DNA from: Bacteroidales bacterium
GTDB lineage: Bacteria; Bacteroidota; Bacteroidia; Bacteroidales; Lentimicrobiaceae
Direction: 5' to 3'
DNA length: 64,000 nucleotides
NCBI GenBank assembly: GCA_016788045.1
Contig: JAEUTG010000020.1
Span: 1 to 64,000 of the forward strand
Made by a program: the position numbers and the translations under genes. This document shows positions 54,842 through 63,696 of this stretch, one piece after another (the stretch's first letter is position 1; each line of letters opens with the position of its first letter). The notes beneath the pieces were generated by a model. It made no database searches, was not told the origin of the DNA, and was given only the letters and a program-made list of their open reading frames with translations.

Positions 54842-56173
54842 TTGAAGACATTTAAATTAGGCGGAGTTCATCCGGAAGAGAATAAGCTCTCAGCGGGCGC
54901 TGCTATTGAGATCCTGCCCCTGCCGGAAAAGGTGTTTATTCCGGTTTCGCAGAGCCTCGGTGCCCCCTCAAAACTGATCGTGGAAAAGGGCGCTGTTGTA
55001 AAAACCGGACAGTTGATAGCCAAAGGAGAAGCCTTTATTTCAGCCAATGTTCATTCTTCGGTTTCCGGCAAGGTGTCGAGGATTGAAGAAGTAACGGATA
55101 CATCCGGTTACAGAAGAACCGCCGTTGTGATTGATGTTGAAGGTGATGAATGGGATGAGCAGATCGATTGCAGCAAGGAGGTTAAAGCTGAGATAACGCA
55201 TTCGCGCGAAGAAATTGTTCGAAAGATCAGTGAGATGGGTGTGGTCGGCCTCGGTGGAGCAACCTTTCCGTCACATGTAAAGCTGATGGTTCCTGAAGGG
55301 AAAAAAGCCGAGAACCTGCTGATCAATGGCGTGGAATGCGAGCCTTACCTCACTTCCGATCACCGCCTGATGCTGGAGCGCAGCCGTGAAATGCTCATCG
55401 GGATTCAGATTCTCATGAAAGGCCTGGATGTTAAGAAGGCCTACATCGGTATTGAAAAGAACAAGCCTGATGCTATTGATCATCTGGAAAAACTTGTAGC
55501 TGAATATCCCGGAATTGAAGTAGTTCCCCTCAAAGTGAAGTATCCCCAGGGTGGAGAAAAACAACTGATCAAAGCCATCACCGGCCGCGAAGTCCCTTCG
55601 GGGAAGCTCCCCATAGAAGTAGGCTGCGTCGTGAACAATGTAGGCACGGCTCTGGCAGTATATGAGGCGGTTCAAAAGAACAAACCCCTGGTTGAACGCG
55701 TCGTCACTGTCACCGGGAAATCATTGGAGAAGCCCTCCAATCTGCTGGTCCGGATCGGTACACCGGTAAGTAAACTCATTGAATTTGCGGGAGGCCTGCC
55801 AGCGGATACCGGTAAAGTGATCAACGGCGGACCCATGATGGGGAAGGCCCTGACGTCGCTTGAAGTGCCGGTGGTTAAAGGAACTTCGGGATTACTGATT
55901 ATGCCGGAAAAAGAGAGCAGGAGGATGCCGGTTGTCAACTGCATCCGGTGTGCCAGGTGTATATCTGTCTGTCCCATGGGTTTAGAGCCGGTATTACTGG
56001 CACAGCTTTCTGAAAATCAGATGTTTGAAACCGCTGAGAAAGAGCGGATTCTGGATTGTATTGAGTGCGGTTCCTGCCATTTCACCTGTCCTGCCGGCCG
56101 GCCACTGCTCGATTACCTGAGGCTCGGGAAAAACAAAGTTGGAATCATCATCAGAAATAGGGGAAAGAAATAA
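54842..56173 (+). CDS. rnfC: Rnf electron transport complex subunit C
   Basis: RnfC is the peripheral FMN- and NADH-binding subunit. The 443-residue protein has the biotinyl-like N-terminal part (KGAVVKTGQLIAKGEAFIS), the SLBB and nucleotide region with GVVGLGGATFPSHVKL and INGVECEPYLTSD, and two [4Fe-4S] motifs, CIRCARCISVCPMGLEP and CIECGSCHFTCPAGRP. The start is a TTG at 54842 with a GGAGG site 9 bases upstream; the upstream ATG at 54826 is out of frame and stops within ten codons. Confidence 0.93.
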   Translation: MKTFKLGGVHPEENKLSAGAAIEILPLPEKVFIPVSQSLGAPSKLIVEKGAVVKTGQLIAKGEAFISANVHSSVSGKVSRIEEVTDTSGYRRTAVVIDVEGDEWDEQIDCSKEVKAEITHSREEIVRKISEMGVVGLGGATFPSHVKLMVPEGKKAENLLINGVECEPYLTSDHRLMLERSREMLIGIQILMKGLDVKKAYIGIEKNKPDAIDHLEKLVAEYPGIEVVPLKVKYPQGGEKQLIKAITGREVPSGKLPIEVGCVVNNVGTALAVYEAVQKNKPLVERVVTVTGKSLEKPSNLLVRIGTPVSKLIEFAGGLPADTGKVINGGPMMGKALTSLEVPVVKGTSGLLIMPEKESRRMPVVNCIRCARCISVCPMGLEPVLLAQLSENQMFETAEKERILDCIECGSCHFTCPAGRPLLDYLRLGKNKVGIIIRNRGKK

Positions 56174-56174
56174 T

Positions 56175-57188
56175 ATGAGCATACTCACCGTTTCGGGTTC
56201 ACCCCATGTGCATGGCCATCAGAACGTGAAATCCATTATGTATGGGGTTGTGGTTGCCATGATCCCGGCCATCTTTGTTTCGGTTTACTTTTTTGGCCTG
56301 GATGCCGCCCGGGTAATCTTTATCTCGGTGGCTGCCTGTTTGTTTTTTGAATGGATCATTCAGAAATACCTGCTGAAAGGCCCCCTCACGATCAACGACG
56401 GAAGTGCCCTGGTTACCGGCGTGCTGCTGGCATTCAACGTACCATCAAACCTTCCGGCCTGGATGATCGTTGCCGGAGCCCTGGTATCCATCGGAATCGC
56501 CAAAATGTCGTTCGGTGGCCTGGGCAAAAACCCGTTTAATCCGGCCCTGATCGGCAGGGTGTTTCTGCTGATCTCGTTCCCGGTGCAAATGACTTCATGG
56601 CCAGTGCCCAAGGCTTTGTTTGCTCCGGGTGTCACCGATGCCATCACCGGACCAACCACCCTTGGTATCCTGAAAGAAGGAATCAGTGCCGGCAAAACAG
56701 TACAGGAACTGATGGGAAGTGCCGGTTTCCCTGGTTACATGAACGATCTGGTCGGGGCTCAGGGTGGTTCTCTGGGTGAAATTTCTGCCATTGCCCTGTT
56801 GCTGGGAGCTGCTTATATGTTTTTCAGAAGAATCATCACCTGGCATATTCCTGCAGCTTACATCGGCTCGGCTTTTGTTTTTTCAGGAATTCTCTGGCTG
56901 GTTAATCCGGCCATCTATATCGATCCTGTGATGCACATGCTGGCTGGCGGTATGATCCTGGGCGTCTTTTACATGGCAACCGATATGGTTTCTTCACCCA
57001 TGTCGCCACGGGGGCAGCTCGTATTTGGTGTCGGAGCCGGGTTGCTCACCATCCTCATCAGGGTTTGGGGGGCCTATCCCGAAGGTGTTTCGTTTGCCAT
57101 TCTTATCATGAACGCATTCACTCCGCTGATCAACAAAGCATTTAAACCTCGTCGTTTCGGGGAAGCGTTGCCCGTTAAAAAAGGCTGA
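56175..57188 (+). CDS. rnfD: Rnf electron transport complex subunit D
   Basis: RnfD is a membrane subunit with covalently bound FMN. The 337-residue protein has about nine hydrophobic segments and begins LTVSGSPHVHGHQNVKSIMY, typical of RnfD. The covalent-flavin region is GVTDAITGPTTLGIL, slightly different from the common SGATPL form; a Thr is still available. The start at 56175 is one base after the rnfC stop; an upstream start at 56139 would overlap rnfC. Confidence 0.93.
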   Translation: MSILTVSGSPHVHGHQNVKSIMYGVVVAMIPAIFVSVYFFGLDAARVIFISVAACLFFEWIIQKYLLKGPLTINDGSALVTGVLLAFNVPSNLPAWMIVAGALVSIGIAKMSFGGLGKNPFNPALIGRVFLLISFPVQMTSWPVPKALFAPGVTDAITGPTTLGILKEGISAGKTVQELMGSAGFPGYMNDLVGAQGGSLGEISAIALLLGAAYMFFRRIITWHIPAAYIGSAFVFSGILWLVNPAIYIDPVMHMLAGGMILGVFYMATDMVSSPMSPRGQLVFGVGAGLLTILIRVWGAYPEGVSFAILIMNAFTPLINKAFKPRRFGEALPVKKG

Positions 57189-57267
57189 GCAAGCGCACAG
57201 TTCTTCAATCTTTTAAATGCATGATTGAATGGTTTTGAATGAGTTGAAAATTTTAACATAAAAGGAA

Positions 57268-57846
57268 ATGGCTAAAACTGAATCTTCCTTTAAAAATATG
57301 GTTCTGACGCTGCTGGTTATCTCGCTCGTGGCTTCCTTTTCACTGGGCGCCGTTTATAACCTCACCAAAGAACCCATTGCCAAAGCCCAGCAGCAGAAAA
57401 AGGAAAACGCAATCAAACAGGTAGTCCCTGAATTCGACAGGCTGGAACAGGTTTCTGTTGTTCCTGACGAAGGGGGAGAAGCCGTAATCGTAAACAAAGC
57501 GTTTAAGGCAGATTCCATCGTGGGGTTCGCTGTTGAAACTTACACAGACAAGGGCTTTGGCGGACAGGTACTGCTGATGGTAGGTTTCAGGCCCGATGGA
57601 ACCATCGTCAACACCGCAGTGCTCAAGCATACCGAAACTCCCGGACTGGGTGATAAAATGGATGCTTCAAAGTCTGATTTCCCGAACCAGTTCAGGGATA
57701 AGAGTCCGGAGAGTTTTAAACTATCCGTGAAGAAAGATGGGGGCGATGTGGATGCCATCACCGCAGCAACCATCAGTTCAAGAGCTTTCTGCGACGCTGT
57801 GCAGAGGGCCTATAAAGCAGTAAGAAAGGAAGGAGGCCAGCAATGA
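57268..57846 (+). CDS. rnfG: Rnf electron transport complex subunit G
   Basis: RnfG carries a second covalent FMN in the periplasmic space. The 192-residue protein has one N-terminal membrane helix (MVLTLLVISLVASFSLGAVY), an FMN-binding domain with TETPGLGDKMD, and the flavin-threonine motif DAITAATISSRA near residue 155-165. Its stop overlaps the rnfE start (ATGA), and the rnfE ribosome-binding site lies inside it. Confidence 0.94.
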   Translation: MAKTESSFKNMVLTLLVISLVASFSLGAVYNLTKEPIAKAQQQKKENAIKQVVPEFDRLEQVSVVPDEGGEAVIVNKAFKADSIVGFAVETYTDKGFGGQVLLMVGFRPDGTIVNTAVLKHTETPGLGDKMDASKSDFPNQFRDKSPESFKLSVKKDGGDVDAITAATISSRAFCDAVQRAYKAVRKEGGQQ

Positions 57847-58424
57847 ACCAGATGCAGAATTTTACCAAAGGCTTACTTGCCAGCAACCCGACATTAGTCC
57901 TGCTGCTGGGTATGTGCCCCACCCTCGGGGTAACCACTTCGGCCATCAACGGGATGGGCATGGGCCTTGCCACCACCTTCGTGCTTGTAGCCTCAAACGT
58001 GGTGATTGCCCTCATCAAGAACCTGATTCCCGATAAGGTGCGGATTCCTTCCTTTATCGTGGTTATCGCCTCTTTTGTGACCATTGTCGATCTGGTGATG
58101 GCCGGATTTGCCCCCGCGCTCCATGCACAGCTTGGCCTTTTTATTCCACTGATTGTGGTTAACTGCATAGTCCTGGGTCGCGCTGAAGCCTTTGCCTCTA
58201 AAAACGGGGTGCTGTCTTCACTGATTGACGGCCTTGGTATGGGAATCGGTTTTACCCTGGCACTGATGGTACTTGGTTCAATCCGTGAACTGCTGGGCTC
58301 CGGTGCAGTGTTCGGCATTAAACTGATTGCCGGGGATGCCATCCTAGTCTTCGTACTGGCGCCCGGAGCTTTTATAGCCCTCGGATACCTTATTGCACTG
58401 GTCAATAAAATCAGAAAGGCCTGA
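57843..58424 (+). CDS. rnfE: Rnf electron transport complex subunit E
   Basis: RnfE is an integral membrane subunit homologous to NqrD. The 193-residue protein has six hydrophobic segments, with NPTLVLLLGMCPTLGVTTSA at the start and FIPLIVVNCIVLGRAEAFAS in the middle, each with a conserved Cys; such cysteines hold the intramembrane cluster in Rnf and Nqr. It overlaps rnfG by 4 bases and has a strong AGGAGG site 6 bases before the ATG. Confidence 0.94.
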   Translation: MNQMQNFTKGLLASNPTLVLLLGMCPTLGVTTSAINGMGMGLATTFVLVASNVVIALIKNLIPDKVRIPSFIVVIASFVTIVDLVMAGFAPALHAQLGLFIPLIVVNCIVLGRAEAFASKNGVLSSLIDGLGMGIGFTLALMVLGSIRELLGSGAVFGIKLIAGDAILVFVLAPGAFIALGYLIALVNKIRKA

Positions 58425-58456
58425 TTAAAATGGTTCACTCTTAACGTCGAACAGTT

Positions 58457-59029
58457 ATGGAATACATCATCATCATCATTTCCGCCATTTTTGTCAACAA
58501 CATCGTATTCGCCCAGTTCCTCGGCATCTGCCCTTTTCTGGGGGTATCCAACAAACTCTCTACCTCCGTGGGGATGGGCGGCGCGGTGATCTTTGTCATG
58601 ACCCTCGCAACCCTGGTAACCTACCTCATCTATCAGTTCATTCTTGTACCTCTGGGCCTGGGCTTTCTTCAGACCATCAGCTACATTCTGGTAATCGCTG
58701 CACTCGTGCAGATGGTAGAAATTATCCTCAAAAAGGTGAGCCCGGCTCTATACCAGGCCCTTGGCATTTTTCTGCCGCTCATAACCACCAATTGTGCTGT
58801 ATTAGGGGTGGCAATTCTGGTTATTCAAAAGAAGTATAACCTGGTCGAAAGCATCCTGTTTACCATGGCTACTGCCGCAGGATTCTTGCTGGCGCTGGTC
58901 ATATTTGCCGGAATCCGCGAACACCTCGATCTGATGGGAGTTCCGAAGGGGATGCGCGGTATTCCCATTGCCCTCATCGTAGCCGGTTTGCTCTCCCTCG
59001 CCTTTATGGGGTTTGCCGGACTCGTCTGA
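58457..59029 (+). CDS. rnfA: Rnf electron transport complex subunit A
   Basis: RnfA is the second integral membrane partner (NqrE-like). The 190-residue protein has six hydrophobic segments, the motif NNIVFAQFLGICPFLGVSNK with a conserved Cys, and GIFLPLITTNCAVLGVAIL with its counterpart. It ends the operon and is followed by a terminator. Confidence 0.95.
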   Translation: MEYIIIIISAIFVNNIVFAQFLGICPFLGVSNKLSTSVGMGGAVIFVMTLATLVTYLIYQFILVPLGLGFLQTISYILVIAALVQMVEIILKKVSPALYQALGIFLPLITTNCAVLGVAILVIQKKYNLVESILFTMATAAGFLLALVIFAGIREHLDLMGVPKGMRGIPIALIVAGLLSLAFMGFAGLV

Positions 59030-59050
59030 TGAATCATACCGTAAGCAACT

Positions 59051-59091
59051 GCGTTGCTGGCGGCTAATGAGCCGGTAGCAGCGTTTTTTTT
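59051..59091 (+). terminator. Intrinsic terminator of the rnf operon
   Basis: A long imperfect stem (59051-59065 with 59070-59083) closes on CGGCT/AGCCG around an AATG loop and is followed by eight T residues. Confidence 0.85.
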
Positions 59092-59145
59092 GCCCTGATG
59101 TATTCATGATGTAATCATTTACCTCTGATTTTCATGGGTTAATTC

Positions 59146-59153
59146 TATTTTTG
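59146..59153 (+). promoter_or_regulatory. Putative -7 element of the GH5 gene
   Basis: TATTTTTG matches TAnnTTTG; predicted leader about 60 bases. No clear -33 box. Confidence 0.45.
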
Positions 59154-59219
59154 TAACAGAAAGCTGCAGTCAGGGCCGCGCTTCTCATTCACTCAACCAA
59201 CACGTTCAAACACGCTCAC

Positions 59220-61937
59220 ATGAAAAAAACTCACTTTTTCCTGTTCTTATTAACACTTTTACTCATTCAGATCCTTCCGGTTTCCGCTCAGGGCTATCTT
59301 CACGCTTCCGGTAAATACATCCACAACGGAAACGGGGAAGAAATTATCCTCCGGGGAATAGGCACCGGCAACTGGCTGCTGCAGGAAGGTTATATGATGA
59401 AAACCGATGCTTTTGCCGGAACCCAGCATGAATTCAGACAGAAACTCATTGAAACCATAGGCCCTGAAAATACCGATACATTTTACGAGTCGTGGCTGAA
59501 TAACCATTTTACCCGCACCGATGTGGACTCCATGAAAGCCTGGGGCTTCAACAGCATCCGCGTGGCCATGCATTACAAATGGTTTACCCTGCCCATTGAG
59601 GAAGAACCTGTCAGCGGTCAGGATACCTGGCTTGAATCCGGATTTGTCCGCATCGACAGCCTGCTCGACTGGTGTGCCGATAACCAGATGTACCTGATTC
59701 TTGACCTACATGCTGCACCGGGCGGACAGGGCAAGGATGCCAACATTTCTGACTATGATCCCACCAAACCATCGCTCTGGGAAAGCGCTGAAAACCGTCG
59801 GAAAACTGTAGCCTTATGGGAGCGGCTGGCTGCCCGCTATGCCAACGAACCCTGGATGGGTGGCTACGACCTCATCAATGAGCCCAACTGGGAACTGCCT
59901 GGCGGAACCCTGCTCAAACAGCTTTATCAGCAGATCACCACCGCCATCCGCACGGTGGATCAGAACCACATGATCATCATTGAAGGCAATTGGTTTGCCA
60001 ACGATTATACAGGCCTTACGCCACCCTGGGACAACAACATGGTTTACAGTTTCCACAAATACTGGACCTACAACACCCAGAGCTCCATCGACTGGATGAT
60101 CAGCCTCCGCAATACCCACAACGTGCCTATCTGGCTTGGCGAAAGCGGCGAAAACTCCAACTCATGGTTTACCGACCTTATTGCACTGTGCGAAGCAAAC
60201 AAAATTGGCTGGTCGTGGTGGCCGGTGAAAAAAGATGGGATCAACAACGTGCTGAAAGTAACAGCCGGACAGAACTACGATAACCTGATCCGGTACTGGC
60301 AGACTGGGAGCCCGGCCTTTACGGCTCAGCAGGCCTTTGATGCCGTAATGGAATTCAGTACCAATCACCGCATTGAGAATTGTACCGTCCAGCGCGATGT
60401 GATTGATGCCATGATCAGGCAGCCTTCTTCAACCGAAACACTCCCGTTCCGGATTTACCATCCGGGCGAACCCGTTCATGCCGTGAATTACGATCTGGGC
60501 CGGTGTTCAAAGGCATACTGGGACGCCGATACCGCCAACTACCGCCTCAACACCAATGTGTTTGTCAACTGGAACGAGGGTTGGTCGTACCGCAACGATG
60601 GTGTTGACATTCAGGAATGCAGCGATTCCGACCCCGGGAGCATTGGTTACAACCTTGGCTGGACCAATCCCGGCGAATGGCTGCAGTACACCATACAGGC
60701 CGATACCGCGGCAGCCTATACCCTGCAGCTCCGCTCCGCCTCAGCCGGAAGCCTGGGCTCCATCGTGCGGCTTCAGGTTAACGGCACCGATGTGATCAGC
60801 CCGGTTACACTGCCTGTTACCGGAGGCTGGCAGACCTGGAACAACACCACCGTGAACAAAGTGATCCTTCCGGCCGGAACCAGCAAACTCCGGCTCAGAT
60901 TCGAACGATCGGGCTCCAACTTCAACTTCTTCAGCTTCAACAACCCTCAACCGCTCTCCGCTGCCCCGTTTATTTACAATTTCTCAGAAACATCGGTAAA
61001 CGGGAAACAGATCATCCTTACCCTCAATAAGGCTGCTGCTGTTACCGGAAGCACGCTCAGCGATTTCAGTGTAACGGTGGCCGGTCAGCCCGGGGTAATT
61101 GAGGCGGTTGAAACTGATCCGGCAAATCCACAGAAACTGCTCCTCACACTTCAGACTGCCGTGAGGTACCAGCAGGTGGTTAAGCTCTCCTACAGCGGAA
61201 ATTCTGTTCAGGCCGGTGATCAGCTTCTGGAAGCTTTCAGCAACAAGGATGTTAAGAACAACCTGCCGGTGCGATATGTGGTGCCGTTACTGATTCAGGC
61301 AGAGAACTTCAGCGCCAACAATGGCTTTGAGCTGGAGACCTGCACCGATGCCGGTGGCGGAAAGAACACCGGATTTGCCAACCCGGGTGATTACCTCGAT
61401 TACTTCATCTACGTGGCCGAAGCCGGGGAATATACCCTTAACCTCCGATATGCTACCCAGTCAAGCACCGGTCGTATGGATGTGCGGACAAACAGTGGAG
61501 CAGGATTCAGCAGTCTGGGCAATGTGAGTTTTGCCTCCACCGGTGGCTGGCAAACCTGGCGTAATCACCAGAAGACCATTACACTGCCTGCCGGGGAGCA
61601 GACCCTGCGGTTTTATACCCTCGGCGGTGAATTCAACCTCAACTGGTTTGAGATTGCAATCCCCAATGCTGTGGAGGAAAACCTGCTGGCCGGGTCGTTC
61701 AGGGTGTTCCCCAATCCGGGTGACGGACTGTTTAAGATATCGGCAACCCTCCCGGTGGGTAAAGATGCCAGGCTGAATGTGCTGGATGCAGGGGGTAACT
61801 CTCTGGCTGTCTACAGTTTCAGCGGCACGGATAACCTCGCTGAAGAAATCGACCTGAGACACTTTCGTAAAGGTATCTACTTCTTCAACCTGACATCGGG
61901 CGAACAAAGCGCGGGAGCCAAAGTAATCGTACAATAG
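59220..61937 (+). CDS. Secreted GH5 glycoside hydrolase with two CBM6-like domains and T9SS sorting domain
   Basis: This 905-residue enzyme probably cleaves a beta-linked glucan or mannan outside the cell. It has a signal peptide (FLFLLTLLLIQILPVSAQ), a GH5 barrel (about residues 25-390) with the catalytic acid Glu221 in DLINEPNW and the nucleophile Glu308 in WLGESGEN, a first CBM6/35-like module (YDLGRCSKAYWDADTANY, about 420-575), a short middle Ig-like domain, a second CBM6-like module (IQAENFSANNGFELETC, about 690-815), and a T9SS type A tail (FRVFPNPGDGLFKIS). Substrate cannot be fixed from sequence alone. Confidence 0.92.
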   Translation: MKKTHFFLFLLTLLLIQILPVSAQGYLHASGKYIHNGNGEEIILRGIGTGNWLLQEGYMMKTDAFAGTQHEFRQKLIETIGPENTDTFYESWLNNHFTRTDVDSMKAWGFNSIRVAMHYKWFTLPIEEEPVSGQDTWLESGFVRIDSLLDWCADNQMYLILDLHAAPGGQGKDANISDYDPTKPSLWESAENRRKTVALWERLAARYANEPWMGGYDLINEPNWELPGGTLLKQLYQQITTAIRTVDQNHMIIIEGNWFANDYTGLTPPWDNNMVYSFHKYWTYNTQSSIDWMISLRNTHNVPIWLGESGENSNSWFTDLIALCEANKIGWSWWPVKKDGINNVLKVTAGQNYDNLIRYWQTGSPAFTAQQAFDAVMEFSTNHRIENCTVQRDVIDAMIRQPSSTETLPFRIYHPGEPVHAVNYDLGRCSKAYWDADTANYRLNTNVFVNWNEGWSYRNDGVDIQECSDSDPGSIGYNLGWTNPGEWLQYTIQADTAAAYTLQLRSASAGSLGSIVRLQVNGTDVISPVTLPVTGGWQTWNNTTVNKVILPAGTSKLRLRFERSGSNFNFFSFNNPQPLSAAPFIYNFSETSVNGKQIILTLNKAAAVTGSTLSDFSVTVAGQPGVIEAVETDPANPQKLLLTLQTAVRYQQVVKLSYSGNSVQAGDQLLEAFSNKDVKNNLPVRYVVPLLIQAENFSANNGFELETCTDAGGGKNTGFANPGDYLDYFIYVAEAGEYTLNLRYATQSSTGRMDVRTNSGAGFSSLGNVSFASTGGWQTWRNHQKTITLPAGEQTLRFYTLGGEFNLNWFEIAIPNAVEENLLAGSFRVFPNPGDGLFKISATLPVGKDARLNVLDAGGNSLAVYSFSGTDNLAEEIDLRHFRKGIYFFNLTSGEQSAGAKVIVQ

Positions 61938-62321
61938 TTGGCCGCTTTGTCTGCATTGAGCGTGAATGCCGGTGATGGTTGACTCCGAATGCCGGTGCGG
62001 TTCATTTGCAATGTGAAACTGTATAAATCAAACATTGAGCTCTGGAGAGACGAAACCATGCTGTGAGCTCACCAGACCACAGTGCTGTGATTGAACCTGG
62101 ATTTCTCATCGTTCCTCTGCGAAAACTCCACGGTTCTCTTCGTTTATTTCATTTTTATATCCATGAATGATGGCAGCGAAATGAGGGTTTTATGTTGAAT
62201 AATTCTCTGAATTATAAGCTTTAATATTCAACATTTCGGCCTTCGGTTTGTTGATATTGGTCAGTTACACTTTCTGCCTGAAGTGTGCTTAACAATTAAG
62301 CAAACCAAAAATCTGACCGAC
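61938..62321. other. Gene-free stretch before the SRPBCC gene
   Basis: These 384 bases hold an 11-base direct repeat GAATGCCGGTG at 61965 and 61988 and an AT-rich segment before the gene. I see no coding frame, RNA gene or exact promoter match. Confidence 0.6.
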
Positions 62322-62864
62322 ATGAAGATTCTGAAGATTGTTATTTTTGCACTGATCGGCCTGGTTGCCATCGTGCTGATCACAGCCGCCGTTGTGAAAA
62401 AGGAGTACGCCGTTGAGCGTGAAACCACCATCAGCAAGCCGGTTGCGGAAGTATTTGATTATGTGAAATACCTCAAAAACCAGGACAACTACAGCAAATG
62501 GGCCAACATGGACCCCGCCATGAAAAAGGAGTATCGGGGTACCGATGGAGCCGTGGGATTTGTTTCGGCCTGGGATAGCGATAACAAGGATGTAGGAAAA
62601 GGGGAGCAGGAAATCAAAGCCATTACCGAGGGAGAACGGGTTGATTTTGAAATCCGGTTTTTCGAGCCTTTCGAGAGTACCGATCTGGCGTACATGACTA
62701 CTGAGGCTGTAAACGACAGTGCCACTCTGGTAAAATGGGGATTCAATGGCAGGATGCCTTACCCCATGAACCTGATGCTGCTGTTTATGGACATGGAGAA
62801 AATGCTCGGGGGCGACCTGGAAGAGGGGCTCGCCAACCTGAAAACCGTTATGGAGAAAGAATAG
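62322..62864 (+). CDS. SRPBCC (START-like) family protein
   Basis: The 180-residue protein has one N-terminal membrane helix (IVIFALIGLVAIVLITAAVV) and a SRPBCC/polyketide-cyclase fold: TISKPVAEVFDYVKYLKNQD, then GFVSAWDSDNKDVGKGEQEI and KWGFNGRMPYPMNLML. The fold makes a lipid- or ligand-binding pocket; the ligand is unknown. The ATG at 62322 begins the helix, while an upstream GTG at 62283 lacks support. Confidence 0.85.
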   Translation: MKILKIVIFALIGLVAIVLITAAVVKKEYAVERETTISKPVAEVFDYVKYLKNQDNYSKWANMDPAMKKEYRGTDGAVGFVSAWDSDNKDVGKGEQEIKAITEGERVDFEIRFFEPFESTDLAYMTTEAVNDSATLVKWGFNGRMPYPMNLMLLFMDMEKMLGGDLEEGLANLKTVMEKE

Positions 62865-62884
62865 CAGGAAAACTACTGCAAATG

Positions 62885-62929
62885 AAAAAAGCGATGCCGG
62901 GGATCAGTTCACCGGCATCGCTTTTTTTT
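62885..62929. terminator. Bidirectional terminator between two convergent genes
   Basis: GCGATGCCGG (62891-62900) pairs perfectly with CCGGCATCGC (62912-62921), with six A residues before and eight T residues after. It serves the SRPBCC gene and the convergent NTF2-like gene. Confidence 0.92.
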
Positions 62930-62944
62930 ACAGGCTGCTGTGGC

Positions 62945-63430
62945 TTAATTGCCTGACGGGTAGTTGTCTGTATTCCAGGTTTCGATTTTGATTTTCAGTG
63001 ATCCATCGGCCTGCTTTTCCCAGATGGTTACATACTTACCCTTATCGGTCATCGGTTTATCCTGGCCTTTCATCGAGAAAGTAATTTCGAAGGTACCGGT
63101 TTCGGTGATGTAGTTGCCGCCGCTGATTACGTTAAGCGTTTTTGAATTGAAGGCAGTTACCGACCACCCGGCTTTCTTCATCTCTTCGTTCGACTTTTTC
63201 AGCGCCTCAATGCCCATGAGCATGGGTTGGTATTCAGGGAGCGAGATCACATCTTTGGTGTAAAAACTCAGGCTTTTGTCGCTGTCGCCAGCTACCATGG
63301 CCTGAGCCATCTCCTTGTTGAGGCTCTCAATCTGCTTTTTATACACCTCGTTGGTCTGGGCAAAGGAGGCCGTAGCAGTAAACAATAAGAACAGGAAGCC
63401 TGAGAAGAAAGCAATCATCTTGTTTTTCAT
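62945..63430 (-). CDS. Exported NTF2-like (DUF4440/SnoaL-type) protein
   Basis: The 161-residue protein has a signal peptide (MIAFFSGFLFLLFTATASFA) and an NTF2-like cone fold: LNKEMAQAMVAGDSDKSLSF, YTKDVISLPEYQPMLMG, and the terminal KYVTIWEKQADGSLKIKIET. Members of this fold bind or turn over varied small molecules; no activity can be assigned. Promoter boxes are not evident in the upstream region. Confidence 0.85.
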   Translation of the reverse strand: MKNKMIAFFSGFLFLLFTATASFAQTNEVYKKQIESLNKEMAQAMVAGDSDKSLSFYTKDVISLPEYQPMLMGIEALKKSNEEMKKAGWSVTAFNSKTLNVISGGNYITETGTFEITFSMKGQDKPMTDKGKYVTIWEKQADGSLKIKIETWNTDNYPSGN

Positions 63431-63524
63431 ACGGTTTAATTTTTGGTGATTAAATTTGGTTTAGTATTAAATGGTAACGAGATAAACAAACTGAAAATGG
63501 TTTTGATTGGGCGAAGCTGAATGA

Positions 63525-63545
63525 GCCTGGGATAACTACCCAGGC
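63525..63545. other. Short perfect hairpin in the 63431-63696 gap
   Basis: GCCTGGG and CCCAGGC pair around a 7-base loop. There is no T run on either side, so it is probably not a terminator. The rest of this 266-base gap holds only a possible -7 box. Confidence 0.5.
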
Positions 63546-63615
63546 GGGCGGCAATTCTGGAGCGTTCGGATAAATAAATGGCCATGTGTGCTATCCGATC
63601 TTTAAGGAAAAGTGG

Positions 63616-63623
63616 TAAGTTTG
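63616..63623 (+). promoter_or_regulatory. Putative -7 element of the last gene
   Basis: TAAGTTTG matches TAnnTTTG, about 73 bases before the ATG at 63697. No -33 box. Confidence 0.35.
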
Positions 63624-63696
63624 TTTTGATATTTACGAGTTATACACCATGGTAAGACAAAAATCTGATAACCATACTTGAAAGTGAAAACAAATT

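Noticed and set aside
57773..58438. Long antisense open frame (221 codons) opposite rnfE
   Set aside because: It is the mirror of a strongly conserved membrane protein gene; its composition is that of a shadow frame.
61938..62321. tRNA or small RNA gene in the longest plain intergenic gap
   Set aside because: I found no cloverleaf-like set of stems, no CCA end and no terminator-bounded segment.
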